Below, piece by piece: positions 1 to 10,600 of a stretch of 64,000 nucleotides of DNA. The translations under genes were made by a program, and so were the position numbers. The notes beneath the pieces are model-generated. The model was not told the DNA's origin. It did no database searches and saw only the letters and a list, made by a program, of their open reading frames with translations. The DNA comes from Chrysogorgia sp. JL179-B06 (taxonomy: Eukaryota > Cnidaria > Anthozoa > Scleralcyonacea > Chrysogorgiidae), in NCBI GenBank assembly GCA_035772405.1, contig JAYKKM010000040.1, positions 124,001 to 188,000 on the forward strand, in the 5' to 3' direction. Within the stretch, counting starts at the first letter, position 1, and each line of letters starts with the position of its first letter.

Positions 1-450
1 CGAACGGACAGATTAAAGAAAGAAAGAAAGGACGACAGAACGAACGGACAAACGACAGAACGGACGGACAGACGGACAAAAGAACGGACAGAGGACAGAA
101 CGGTCGGACGGACAGACAGACAGACGATAGAACGGCAAGATGGACGGACAGAACGGTCGGACGGACAGACGATAGAACGGACGGACAAAAGAACGGACAA
201 AAGAACGGACAGGGACGGACAGACGGACAGACGGGCAAAAGAACGGACAGAGGACAGAATGGTCGGACAGACAGACGGAGAAAAAACGGACAGAGCGGTC
301 GGACGGACAGACGACAGAACGGACAAAAGAATGGACAGAGGACAGAACGGTCGGACAGAGAAAAGGTCGGACAGAGAAAAGAACGGACAGAGAAAAGAAC
401 GAACAGAATGATCGGACAGACGACAGAACGGACGGATAAATAAATAAACT
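1..450. repeat. GGACR-type imperfect simple repeat
   Basis: The first 450 bases are a degenerate array of GGACA, GGACG and GAACG words with AAAGAA interruptions. One strand stays open for 158 codons, but the product is low-complexity (Ser, Arg, Pro, Phe, Val) and reflects the repeat rather than a gene. The array continues to the window edge. Confidence 0.9.
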
Positions 451-550
451 TTCAATAAATAGTCGTACATAATTTTTCTTTAGCACCATCAGAAAAACTT
501 TATTAAGTGCAGGTAAATTTTACAGTGAAGAATATTTATTTATTATTTTA

Positions 551-1585
551 TTATACATGTGTCTGTGCCATGACAGAGTTTCCAGTACCTGCGCGAGATC
601 TAGCATAAAACAACATGCTCTTACTCTCCCATTCACGCCTTAAAACCTTAGTAAAAGCTTTGCGAAAATCCATATTTAGCCAGAAGTAAATTATTGGATT
701 TATAAACGAGTTTGCAAATGTCAATATTTTCACCGTTGCACTAACTGTATCTTTCCAGTTCTCAAACGAGTCACTAAAACACCAAGGACAAACATTACGA
801 ATAAAGTAGTAAAGAGTAGAAGGTCCCCAACATAATGCGAATACACCAATCACAACAGTAAATGAAATGGTTGCTTTTCGTTCTATTTTCCAGTCCTCTG
901 CTCGAATAACACCTAAAGTAACATCATTGTTGCTGTCAGAGAATGTTTTGAGTGTCTTGTGATAGATGTAACAATGACAAAATAACATGATCAGAAATGG
1001 CAAAAATACATTGATTGTTATCACCATAAAACTCCAGTCTTTAGTTGGGGAGTTGGTGCACACATCACCACGATCGTTTCTCCAGTAGAAAGGCATCGAG
1101 GAAACTAGTAGCGCTTCCAACCAACACACAATCAAACCTATAACCATGATACGTGCTGAAAAAAACCCTCGGTATTTCATTGGATTGTGAATAACGATAA
1201 ATCTCTCGATGCTGATCGTCATTAAACTCATAATGGATGCATACTCTGTGAAGAAATAAAAAAAGCGATACAGATCGCAGACCAGTCGTTCATCGATGCT
1301 ATCCATTTTGTTTTTCTTCACAATGTATAACGGCATGGCCGTCACTGCGCACAGAAGATCTGCCAAAGCTAGACTGATGATTGGGTAGTAGATGGCCTTA
1401 CGAAGTCTTGGTTGAACGTAGAATGCGAGAAGAACAAGGAAATTACCAAAGAGAGTGAACGCCATGAGACAAGCAAGTGTAGCGCTGATTGCAACGACGT
1501 TGACATGCAGTTGGGTATCTTCAAGTGTTGTATTGGATGATGAATGATTGAAATCATGATCGGTATCGTTTCCCGTAGAAATCAT
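551..1585 (-). CDS. Single-exon rhodopsin-class (class A) GPCR, orphan
   Basis: An intronless 344-aa seven-helix receptor of the plasma membrane, presumably coupling an extracellular ligand to G proteins. Visible landmarks: three N-glycosylation sequons in the N-tail (N6, N13, N18); GN at helix 1 (N48); LALAD at helix 2 (D76); C103 before helix 3 and C176 in extracellular loop 2 for the usual disulfide; ERF (127-129) in place of DRY at the end of helix 3; W155 in helix 4; P196 in helix 5; CWGP (252-255) in helix 6; NPIIY (296-300) in helix 7, followed by an amphipathic helix 8. There is no retinal lysine in helix 7, so it is not an opsin. The conserved aspartate of amine receptors in helix 3 is not apparent. 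The ligand cannot be named. The ATG at 1583-1585 gives a full-length N-tail and the TAA is at 551-553. No neighbouring gene is related. Confidence 0.93.
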   Translation of the reverse strand: MISTGNDTDHDFNHSSSNTTLEDTQLHVNVVAISATLACLMAFTLFGNFLVLLAFYVQPRLRKAIYYPIISLALADLLCAVTAMPLYIVKKNKMDSIDERLVCDLYRFFYFFTEYASIMSLMTISIERFIVIHNPMKYRGFFSARIMVIGLIVCWLEALLVSSMPFYWRNDRGDVCTNSPTKDWSFMVITINVFLPFLIMLFCHCYIYHKTLKTFSDSNNDVTLGVIRAEDWKIERKATISFTVVIGVFALCWGPSTLYYFIRNVCPWCFSDSFENWKDTVSATVKILTFANSFINPIIYFWLNMDFRKAFTKVLRREWESKSMLFYARSRAGTGNSVMAQTHV

Positions 1586-3290
1586 GGTTATTCACTATGC
1601 CAACAGCAAACTACAAATGAATAATGGAAGCAAGTTATTGTAATATGCAAAGAAAATGAAATTATTATTTTTGTCTATAGCATGCAGGATGCGCAAGTGG
1701 CTTCCGTTATATCACCTCTTCCACCCGATTTTTTTCTGAATTTATGTCATCATGTGGTAATTTAAGATTAGGTGTTGAAATCTAAGGTGTTGTTATGACG
1801 TAAATGATGTTGTTCCTTTTGTAGGCGAGATGTGCAAGCAATATTATTGTAAAAGAAAGACCAGGTTTTGTGTCATTAAAAAATAAAATATTCTCCATTC
1901 TGGCTCTGAGTTGCCCATTCAAGCTCTGGTCTTGCTGTATCCATTCGTATAGTCTTGTTTCTTTTTAGTAAAACGTGTTGTCCGCAGAGGCTCAAATGCT
2001 GGTAGCCTGCTTTTCCGCCTTGCCTCGCGGTTTACCGCCTTGCGTGCGGAGGAGGCTACTCAAACCCCAGGTTCGATCGCTGTTACAATGAAGACGAATT
2101 TAATGCATCAATTATGTTATTTCAACAAATACTGTAAGATGAGAAGACTGAATTCAATATAACTCGACGACTAATTTCCCACCATTACAGATGAAATTAA
2201 TGGCAATTAATTTCAACTGTTATAGGTGTTGCAGGACGAATAAATTTCTTATATTGATTTGACATGTTTATTCGATCATCATGTCCACGATTCTGCTGAA
2301 TAGATATTATACCATGAACACAGTTGTCAAGTACTGAACCGTTTGTCTACATTAGAAAATAAAACGTATCAAAGAGAAACTACACGCTCGTAATGTCATT
2401 GAGCCATATACTACCCTTGACTCGTGGGCATAAATCTCTAGTTCTTTACCTGTTATATCAAACTCTTCAGGTTCTTTCAGTTGTGATCAATATCAACTCA
2501 TAACAACGTGTTATCATACGATGAAAATGATATAGTTTTGTATTATTCAGCTCTTCTATACCATCGAAGAAATATCCAACGAGCTTCGGAAATTTGAAAG
2601 ACAATATAATATGATAACTTGTTGACTCGTTCATATAACTTATTCTTTTGATGATAATTAATTCTTTTCATGATAATTGGTTTACGGCGTGGCAATCAGG
2701 CTGGTTTGCGTCATCGATGTTTGTTTGTTGATTTGTTTGGGGATATGGATGGGCAGACGTTTATGAGTGATGACTAATGAAAATGCGAAAGATGATATTA
2801 TATTGTAATATTCTTTCCTTATCCAAATAATGCAGTTTTACCGAACTCAAGTAATTTAAGTAACTTTCACCTGGTATAATAAAAAAATGAATATGTTATT
2901 TACCGTTAATCTTGGTCGGTCCATATAGAAAAATATTTGCCCTCGGTCTCAAACGGCCTATTTCGGAAACCTCGGGCAAATGTTTTTCGCAAGGGAAGTG
3001 CTGCCTCGAAATCCAAGGCAGTCCAGAGAGGACAAAGTCAATTTATAGTTTTAAATGTCACGTAGCTAAGGTTGTGGGATGGCAGATGAGTTATATATAT
3101 CTTTCGCTGATTTTCTTGTATGACGTAACTCGTGAAGAATTACGTTGCAGATATTTATCTCGTTAAACATATTTCTCGCATAATATGTGGCTGCCAGGAA
3201 ACAAAAACGTTCGGAAATCTTCTTTAGGAAGGAAACAATGGCTTCACGCCTTGAGCTTGAAGTAAACATCATTTTTTTTGTCCAAACCAA
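1586..3290. other. Intergenic DNA, no gene recognised
   Basis: AT-rich sequence upstream of the GPCR start. The stretch near 1990-2090 is locally GC-rich, with a repeated CCGCCTTGC word and a GGTTCGATC string resembling a pol III B box. It could be a degenerate tRNA-derived repeat, but no fold is convincing. The stretch near 2925-3030 holds short inverted words (TTTGCCCTCGG and CCTCGGGCAAA). No open frame there resembles a protein. Confidence 0.5.
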
Positions 3291-3296
3291 CTTTCA

Positions 3297-3793
3297 CTCT
3301 CTGACGAAGGTCCTTCGCTCGAAACGTTAGACAACTTTATACACGCTATTTCGGCAGTACACCAACCTTTTTAGATATTTGATTTGTATTTCTACACTGC
3401 CTACGCAGCACAACACGTTTTATGACTTATTTTAAATAATTTATATATAGTATTGTTTTACGATAAGCTTATCATGGTTTTACAGGTTTTTTTAATCACT
3501 AAAAATTATGAAATTTCCAAGTGTAGCTTGTAGGAGTGTAGATACAGCCACATCGCACGTGCAGTCGTTTCGCGATGCAGCTGTATCCGCAGGACATCAG
3601 CAGCATATTTTGAGCCAATTAAATAGTTTAAAAGGTTGGTGTACTGCCGAAATAGCGCGGTGTAAGTGGTCTAACGTTTCGAGCGAAGGCCCTTCGTCAG
3701 AGAGTGAAACATAAAGTGAAATAATAACTGACTTTTATAGAATGACTATTTAATTTGTATTTCTACACTGCCTACGCAGCACAACACGTTTTA
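3297..3793. mobile_element. Inverted pair of Penelope-like element termini
   Basis: Two copies of one terminal sequence face each other. Positions 3297-3372 read forward: CTGACGA, a short stem, CGAAACGTTAGAC, then a tract ending near ACCAACCTTTT. Positions 3630-3711 are the reverse complement of the same tract. A roughly 40-bp direct repeat (CTGCCTACGCAGCACAAC inside it) lies at 3385-3423 and 3753-3793. Elements of the Penelope order are known to have inverted, rearranged pseudo-LTRs with hammerhead motifs. The assignment rests on that knowledge plus the motif. No reverse transcriptase remains between the copies. Confidence 0.6.
3668..3705 (-). ncRNA. Candidate hammerhead ribozyme core in PLE terminus
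   Basis: On the minus strand this reads CTGACGA, then a short stem II (GGGC and GCTC around a CTTC loop), then GAAAC directly followed by GTT. This fits the type I hammerhead plan with minimal stem III found in PLEs. Stem I is only three pairs (TCT with AGA). The plus-strand partner at 3298-3336 has a substitution weakening stem II. Activity is inferred, not shown. Confidence 0.5.
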
Positions 3794-3984
3794 TTATTAT
3801 TAGCCGCGTTTGGTATACCGTACTATACCCAATTCATCTCCTGGCATAATGGCATTACAACATACATAGTGATACAACCATTGTATTATTATATAGAACT
3901 TATGGCTAGAGCGGCCTCTGTAATTCATGGCTAGAGCGACCTTGATGTTACGGTACATTTTTCGCAACTGGTCCGCCCCCAACC

Positions 3985-4017
3985 TCGCCCCGCGGATAGT
4001 GTCCCCCCGCGGATAGT

Positions 4018-4058
<41 letters not shown>

Positions 4059-4890
4059 CGGATAGTGTCGCCCGGACATGCTATCCGCTAGCGGATAGCA
4101 AAATTATTTCTCTGGTATTTCTATGCTTAGTGTCCCCTTTAATTAGATTTCCGCGGATAGTGTAACCAGAAAGAGAAGAACTAAAAATAATGGTTCAAAA
4201 TTAGTTTAAAAAGACAAATTGTTCAGAATGCTGGAGTGCATTTGAGGCACAACCACGCTTCATCGGACTCCAAACTCTCCACATTTACACAATTAAAGTG
4301 AAATCAGTGGTCGCACAAATCGCACATTTCGGGCATGAGACAATGGAAAAACAGTTCGATTTAAAAAATGTTTAGTTCATCTCCGCTTCATGCTACTCTG
4401 ACCTGGAAAAGACTCGAATTAGCCATTCTCGAGGCATCTGATCAAATGGTTTCGCATTTGTTGTTGTTCAAACTGTTTGCTTTGCATGCTGTGCTCATTC
4501 CCAGACGCTAACTCGGCATATAAAGCAAACGCAATAGCAAAGAGTCCGCAGTCCACTGTGCCACTCTGCTGTGAGTCACCCAGCCATTCAACCGAGTAAA
4601 TAACGATTCTCGCTGAAAAACGTCTGACTCATAAAATCGTTTCATGAAATGAACAAAAACCTCGCCATCCACGCGATATTTTGTTTAACAATGCAATTTA
4701 TAACAATATCAGTTTCTCAATTTGGCGGTTTATTATTAGTCCAAATTTCTATATTTAAACCAAAGAACACGAAAACTAAAGCTTATCCCAGTATTTCTTT
4801 TGGGGAGACAGAATCCGCGAGGGGGGACACGTCTGACTATCCGCGTCGCGGATATTGTCCGGGGAGACTCTATCTGCTAGCGGAGCCCGG
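3985..4890. mobile_element. Probable decayed DNA transposon with GCGGATAGTGTCC-rich ends and a poly-C run
   Basis: Both ends carry several copies of a GCGGATAGTGTCC word (near 3993, 4009, 4057 and 4152; inverted or variant copies near 4815-4870), together with an inverted GCTATCCGCTAGCGGATAGC. A run of 38 C residues lies at 4020-4057. The interior shows no recognisable transposase. The terminal clustering of one word suggests a non-autonomous DNA element about 0.9 kb long, but no target-site duplication was identified. Confidence 0.4.
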
Positions 4891-6430
4891 GACTTGTAAA
4901 ATGTATATTTCAAGTTTAACACTCGAAATTTTCCTTCACCACACAAATACTGACAGATGATTACTTGATTACAAAGAGCATTGTATCGATTATTGTAAAA
5001 TTTGTGTTCCAACAATGCGTGTAGACTCATTGTCTACAATCATTGTCTCGGACACCATGATAACGGAATCTCTGAAACATGGTTAGATGAACAAATTACT
5101 GACGCTAAGCCTGAGATATTTATTCCGCTGGTTATCAGATTTTTCAGTCTTCGGCTGATAACATCCGAAGAAACTCTGGCACACACAGCTAATTTTACAC
5201 TATATGTCAACCAAACGAGTCTCTGACTGAACTCTGAACAACTGAACTCTGAACATATTTACTTGCCAAGTACTACAGATAAGTTGATTATTTGTGGAAC
5301 CGTTTGTCCGTGTGTACACTAAAAAATAACAGTATCAAAGAGAAAACAGACAAACAGTATACTCGTTCGTATGTCATTGATTAGGCTATACTACCCGAGA
5401 TATTATAACCAGCTTGAATATCATCGCATAAATCTCTAGGACTTTACCTGTTGTATCAAACTCTTCTAGGGCTTTCTTTCACTGCTCGATATTAACTAAT
5501 AACAACTTGTTCTCATACGATGAAATTATATAGTTTTGTATGATTCACTCTTTTATAACTTCGCACGTTTGAATGATCAATATTATAGCAAGGTTTGTGG
5601 ATGTTTAATATTGTATTTTGGGAGGTACTTGGTACGTCAATTGAGGTGATATTAAGACATTTTGGGTGTTGATTGATGAATAATGAAAAACACAACACAC
5701 ACAGAGAACAATAACAACAAGTGGTGTATAACAGAGGTAGGGGCCCATGAAGGCTCGACTATAACTTCTATATTATCACTATATAGTATAATGTTAAACA
5801 ATCGTTAATACCTAGACACATTCCTTCCTGCTCTTTCTTATCAACTGAAGGTCAATCTCCCACCAAGACATCTTGCCAAGCCAAGACATTAATGATTCTT
5901 CACCATAAATCGCAGATTCGCAGGAGGCCGGAATCGATTATCGGGGCCCCATAAATGAGTTCTGACTACATATAACGATGAAATATATGTCAGTAATGTC
6001 GCTGTTAAGCCGTAATTTTTCTTTGTAATTTTCCACTCTATTTTTGGCAGGAGCCCCATTGAGTCGCGGCCCTACCTAAATCCTAATGAGCGTTACGCCA
6101 CTGAGACAATGAAGACACAGAACTCAACAACAATGTCGGTTTGAGAACAAATATCGGTTGAGATGAAGAACACACAGAGCGTGTCGAAGTACCGGAACCA
6201 TTTACGCCCACGGAAGGGAGCGACGTCATTTATCTTTTTATCTTGATATGATAACACTCCTAATGATAATAATAACAAAATTGAATAACCATAATAACCA
6301 TATAGTCTCTGGATTGTAGAGTTTGCACGCATGCTAGACAACATTTATAAAATAAGTTGTGTCTTACGCACGCTGTGATTGGTCAGTTACCGTGTTTACA
6401 TCAGGCTATATAACATGGATGGATTACGCC
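4891..6430. other. Intergenic DNA, no gene recognised
   Basis: AT-rich sequence without a convincing open frame. A stretch near 5225-5560 resembles 2320-2600: both contain a GAACCGTTTGTC word, an AGTATCAAAGAGAAA-like tract and a CTCTAG-TTTACCTGTTATATCAAACTCTTC-like tract. This indicates a dispersed repeat with copies at about 2330-2560 and 5290-5540. Confidence 0.45.
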
Positions 6431-6560
6431 ATCGTGATACGCCATCAATTAGCCATCATACGCCATCAATTAGCCATCATACGCCATCAATTAGCCATCA
6501 TACGCCATCAATTAGCCATCATACGCCATCAATTTTCCATCATACGCAATCAATTAGACA
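6431..6560. repeat. 21-bp minisatellite
   Basis: About six head-to-tail copies of a 21-bp unit built around CGCCATCAATTAGCCATCAT. Because 21 is divisible by three, two plus-strand frames stay open across it; these are artefacts of the repeat. Confidence 0.9.
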
Positions 6561-6647
6561 TCACGGCACCATCATACGCAGTAAGGAGAATTTACGTGTT
6601 GATAAAAAGATATTTGTACATTTTATTTGCTTTCTAGGGGTTATTTT

Positions 6648-6848
6648 ATAAAAGAAATAGAAAACATTTTTATCCGTGTTCCCATACGTTATATAAACAC
6701 CCGTGAAAGTTTGGGAGAACTCGAAATCGCGTGGAAACACTCGCCCTACGGGCTCGTGTTCCCACTATGATTTCTCGTTCTCCCAAACTTCCACTCGTGT
6801 TTATATAACAGTATGTAAACACGGAAAATGTTTTCTATTTCTTAAATA
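6648..6848. mobile_element. Foldback MITE (palindromic, about 200 bp)
   Basis: The left arm (about 6648-6740) is mirrored by the right arm (about 6755-6848). Matched words are GAAATAGAAAACATTTT with AAAATGTTTTCTATTTC, ATATAAACAC with GTGTTTATAT, and TTTGGGAGAAC with GTTCTCCCAAA. The interior is short and non-coding. Its outer sequence resembles the larger palindrome at 29893-30098, so the two probably belong to one superfamily. Confidence 0.75.
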
Positions 6849-7289
6849 GCGCAAAAGAAAGGATCAAACAAATGATTTTGCTTGAAATTGCCTGTAAACG
6901 ACCGAAATTGCCTCGGGGAATTGCCCCCCGTAACCCCCACCTTCCTCCTACCCCTCATGCAAGAGCACGTGCATGATGACTTGCGAAGTTGCGCTAACGT
7001 CTTGCGCCGCCATCAGTCGAGCAAGACAGGACAAACACTTGCGCAATGATGGCCTCGTGTTTTTTTCAAATGTCTGATCTTTTTTCGGTTCCACCTCATC
7101 TATAACTAAGTTCAAAAACTCAGGTGTCTTCACGCACTTTGGACCAGCTGGTTTTAATACGCACCAGATGTTACGGAATTTCACGTCTTTAATGCTTCAT
7201 AATGAAATACTCCTAAATCAGTATTACACTATACTAGGAGACTTATAGATATATACAGTATAACTAAATATATACCCTATTACCCCGCA

Positions 7290-7360
7290 TATAAGCGCAC
7301 TGCAGATAAAGGCGCATGCGCTTATATCCGAATATAAGCGCATGCGCCTTTAAACCGTCA
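7290..7360. repeat. Short palindromic ATAAGCGCATGCGC cluster
   Basis: Several direct and inverted copies of ATAAGCGCATGCGC lie within 60 bases, just upstream of HPS4. This resembles a transposon end, but no matching second end was found. It may also be a promoter-proximal GC element. Confidence 0.35.
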
Positions 7361-7614
7361 AAATTTGCGAGTTAGACCGACATGAACAGAATATCTTTTT
7401 AATGATAGAAATACTTTTTATGTTTTAAATTATCAACATTGTCTATTATAAATTGTAGTTATATGGTCAATGATAATAGTTATTGTTTTTGGTTTATTCG
7501 CCTGAGGTATAATAGCGCCAATTCTCGTACCCAGACCCCATGCGCGTAGGTCAAGAGGAAGTATGTTTCTCACGATAATCTTTTCGTATCGGTAGCCATG
7601 ATTTTTTGAGGAAT

Positions 7615-10600
7615 ATGGATTTATCCCCACACTACAGGTATTAATATATGTTTATATGCGATATCGGATATGTTATTATACAGAATATATCTATTTTTCA
7701 ATATTCGATGATGATAATTTGTTCACAATTTATATTGTCCAAAGTCCAAACATGAGTGATGTAAAAGTCGAGTTAATGTAGAGAGTATATTAAATAATAT
7801 AATATGTAATTCTAATAGTAATTAGCTATTTAATATTGTATCAAGAATCCATGGGTATGGCATTTGGTCTGTGTGCATGGTTAATAGTTATTATTTTCAT
7901 ATTTTTGTAGATTTGAGGGCTCAGTATTTTTTGTTTATGACCATGAAGTGTTGAAAAAGGAAGTTGATCTTCTTGAAGATGCAATTATATATTTTTACCC
8001 ACATTCAGTATGTGTTATAATGCCTTATTTGGTAGTTTATCTGTCATCAAGACTAATATTCTGAAGTATATAGCAAAGCAAAAAGGTGGTGAACTGCTAA
8101 GATTTTTAGGAACAAAATATTGACGTTTCGAGTGGAGCCTTCATCGAAGTTATCGCCTTATTGTGATGAAAAAATAACCTTACTCTGATGAACGGCAGTC
8201 CACTCAAAACGTCAGATTTTTGTTGCTAAAAATCTTGGCAGTTCACCACCTTCTCGCTTTGCTATATATCCAAAGCTGAAAGCACTGCCTATACAGAACT
8301 CTACTTTTTACTTCTTCTGAAGTAGTTATGTAAGATATATTTTTAAAATAACAATTTTGTTGTTCTATGTAAATTTATTAGACAAAGCACTGACATTTCC
8401 ACAGCCTTAGCAGTGGTCATCTTCAGAGTTAAATCAAGTCTCTTGACTCTGAAAATGACTGCCGCTGAGGCTGTAGAAACATTAATAACCAACAATAGTC
8501 TGTCTCAAGACTACAACAACCAGGATGAAGGATGCATGAAGCTTATTATAACATATATGGACTGTAAAGTAATATATGGACTGTGTTAGAGGCTTATCCA
8601 TTATGGTCTGTTCATAAAATATGACATCGTATAACATAAGTGAAAGGGAAGTCGAGGTAATGAAAACTGTCAAAAGGCTGGGGGAAGGAGTGTTGCTAGT
8701 CCTAGTATCACATGACATAGGTGAGAGGGTGGAGGTAATAAAAACTTTCCCAATTAAGCATCACAGGGGGAGCTAGGCAGAGGGGGTTTCAAAAATCACC
8801 AAAAACATATAGGCACATATTTTTGTGAATAGCCTCTCACTAGTTCATATTTTATTTATATTATTTTAAATCATTTTAAATTTATGTTCCACCAGATGCC
8901 CATTGATAACAAGTGTCTATTATGTGGCCAACTTATGGGTTTAGTTCAGTTCTCTAAATCAATGATTGGTTCTTCTCCTATCCTGTATCGTTTTAAGAAA
9001 GAAAAGGTTGCTATTAAACATGTGGGACAGTACTCATTTGTAAGTGAAAAAAAAACTTTATTATATTAAGAAATGGGCAGTTAAAAATTGATGAACAAAT
9101 TTAAAAACATGTTCTTATTTAAAATAATGTTTCTTTTTGTGGTGTTTCCAGGCACTGGCTGGTAGTAATATTGAACCTAACTCCATATTAATCGAACAAC
9201 TTGATCGATTATACAGTCTGTTTGCATTTTATCATGGATCTGTTGACCAGGTCAAAATAGTAAGTTCAATAAATGTACTCTTTACCTTTTTAATTACAAT
9301 ACCTTATCATAGGTATTAACCTGAGTGATCAGCATCCAAATTCTCCAAATATTGTCAATGGTTAACCAAGTATAGAGGTAATGAGAATAAAGGAAATGAT
9401 CACCAAAGATAAACTGACATGATTTTAAAACTTCTCCCAACTAGTACTATAAGAAATGTTTGGAGACCAATAAGGAGAATTTATATGTTGATATTGGACA
9501 TTTAAGCACTATTCCTGGAGCATATACTGTGTAACTTTTCATTTTTCTGCATGTTACTTCTTAGGATTGTGACAATGACAAGGAATTATTTCTGTCTGAG
9601 ATGCATTCTCTCTGGGAACAATATTTAGCATTTACTCGTAACTATGGGGATAACTTGCCTTCGGTTTTTAATGCTGTGCCATACCTACCTATGAAAAATG
9701 TGAGTTCCTTGATTTGTGAGGAAGAGAGGATTGGAGGGAGGTAGGGGGGGGGGGGAGGGTCATGAAAATGGTGAGGGAAGGGGAGAGGGAATGGAATTGA
9801 GGGAAGGAAGGAGCAAGAAATGAAGTATGGATGGAAGGAAGGGAGTGAGGGTGCCAGGGAGAGAGGAAGGAAACATGGATGGATGGAAGGGAGGAAGGTT
9901 GGGAGAGAGGAAGGAAGGAAGGTAGGTAGGTAGGGAGGGAGGGAGGGAGGGAGGAAGGAAGGGAGGGAGGGAGGGAGGAAGGAAGGAAGGAGGGGAGGAA
10001 GGAAGGGAGGGAGGGAGGAATGGAGTATGGATGGATGGAATGAAGGATTGATGGAAGGAAAGGAGGAAGAAAGGGAGGAAGAAAGGAAGGGAGCTGGTAT
10101 AGGTAGGTACTAGGTAGGTAGGGGGGAGGGAGGAAGGAAGGTAGGTAGGTAGGCAGGTACAGATGAAAGGAAGGAGTTGATTGAAGGATGGCTTATTGTG
10201 GAAGAAGGAAATGGAAAACCTTGCAGTATTGTGTCACATTTGTTTACTGTAGATTCAAAATTCCGGTTTCTTAAAAGCATCACACATTTTACAAGCTTGC
10301 CAACGTCGACCTCAAGTGATTGCAGGCTGTATCCTATATAACAGATAGTAAGTGCTGTGTGTGACTAGGTTGCCATTTGAAACAATTTATTATTAGTTAT
10401 TACAGCAGTTATAATTTAAATTCTTTCTTCATCTTCTTTAGTATATTATGCAGCCAATTAATGGACTCAATATCTCGGTGTCTTTTGTTGTTAAAACCAA
10501 ACCAGCATCATGTAAGTAAAAACTAAAAAGATTGTTTCAACATTTTAGACAGCTAGTCTCTATTGTCAAAATATTCCATGTATGCACTGAAATGTAGTAT

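Noticed and set aside
4649..5226. Overlapping frames of 74-103 codons
   Set aside because: They span transposon-end words and AT-rich DNA, contain no recognisable domain, and have no splice or family support.
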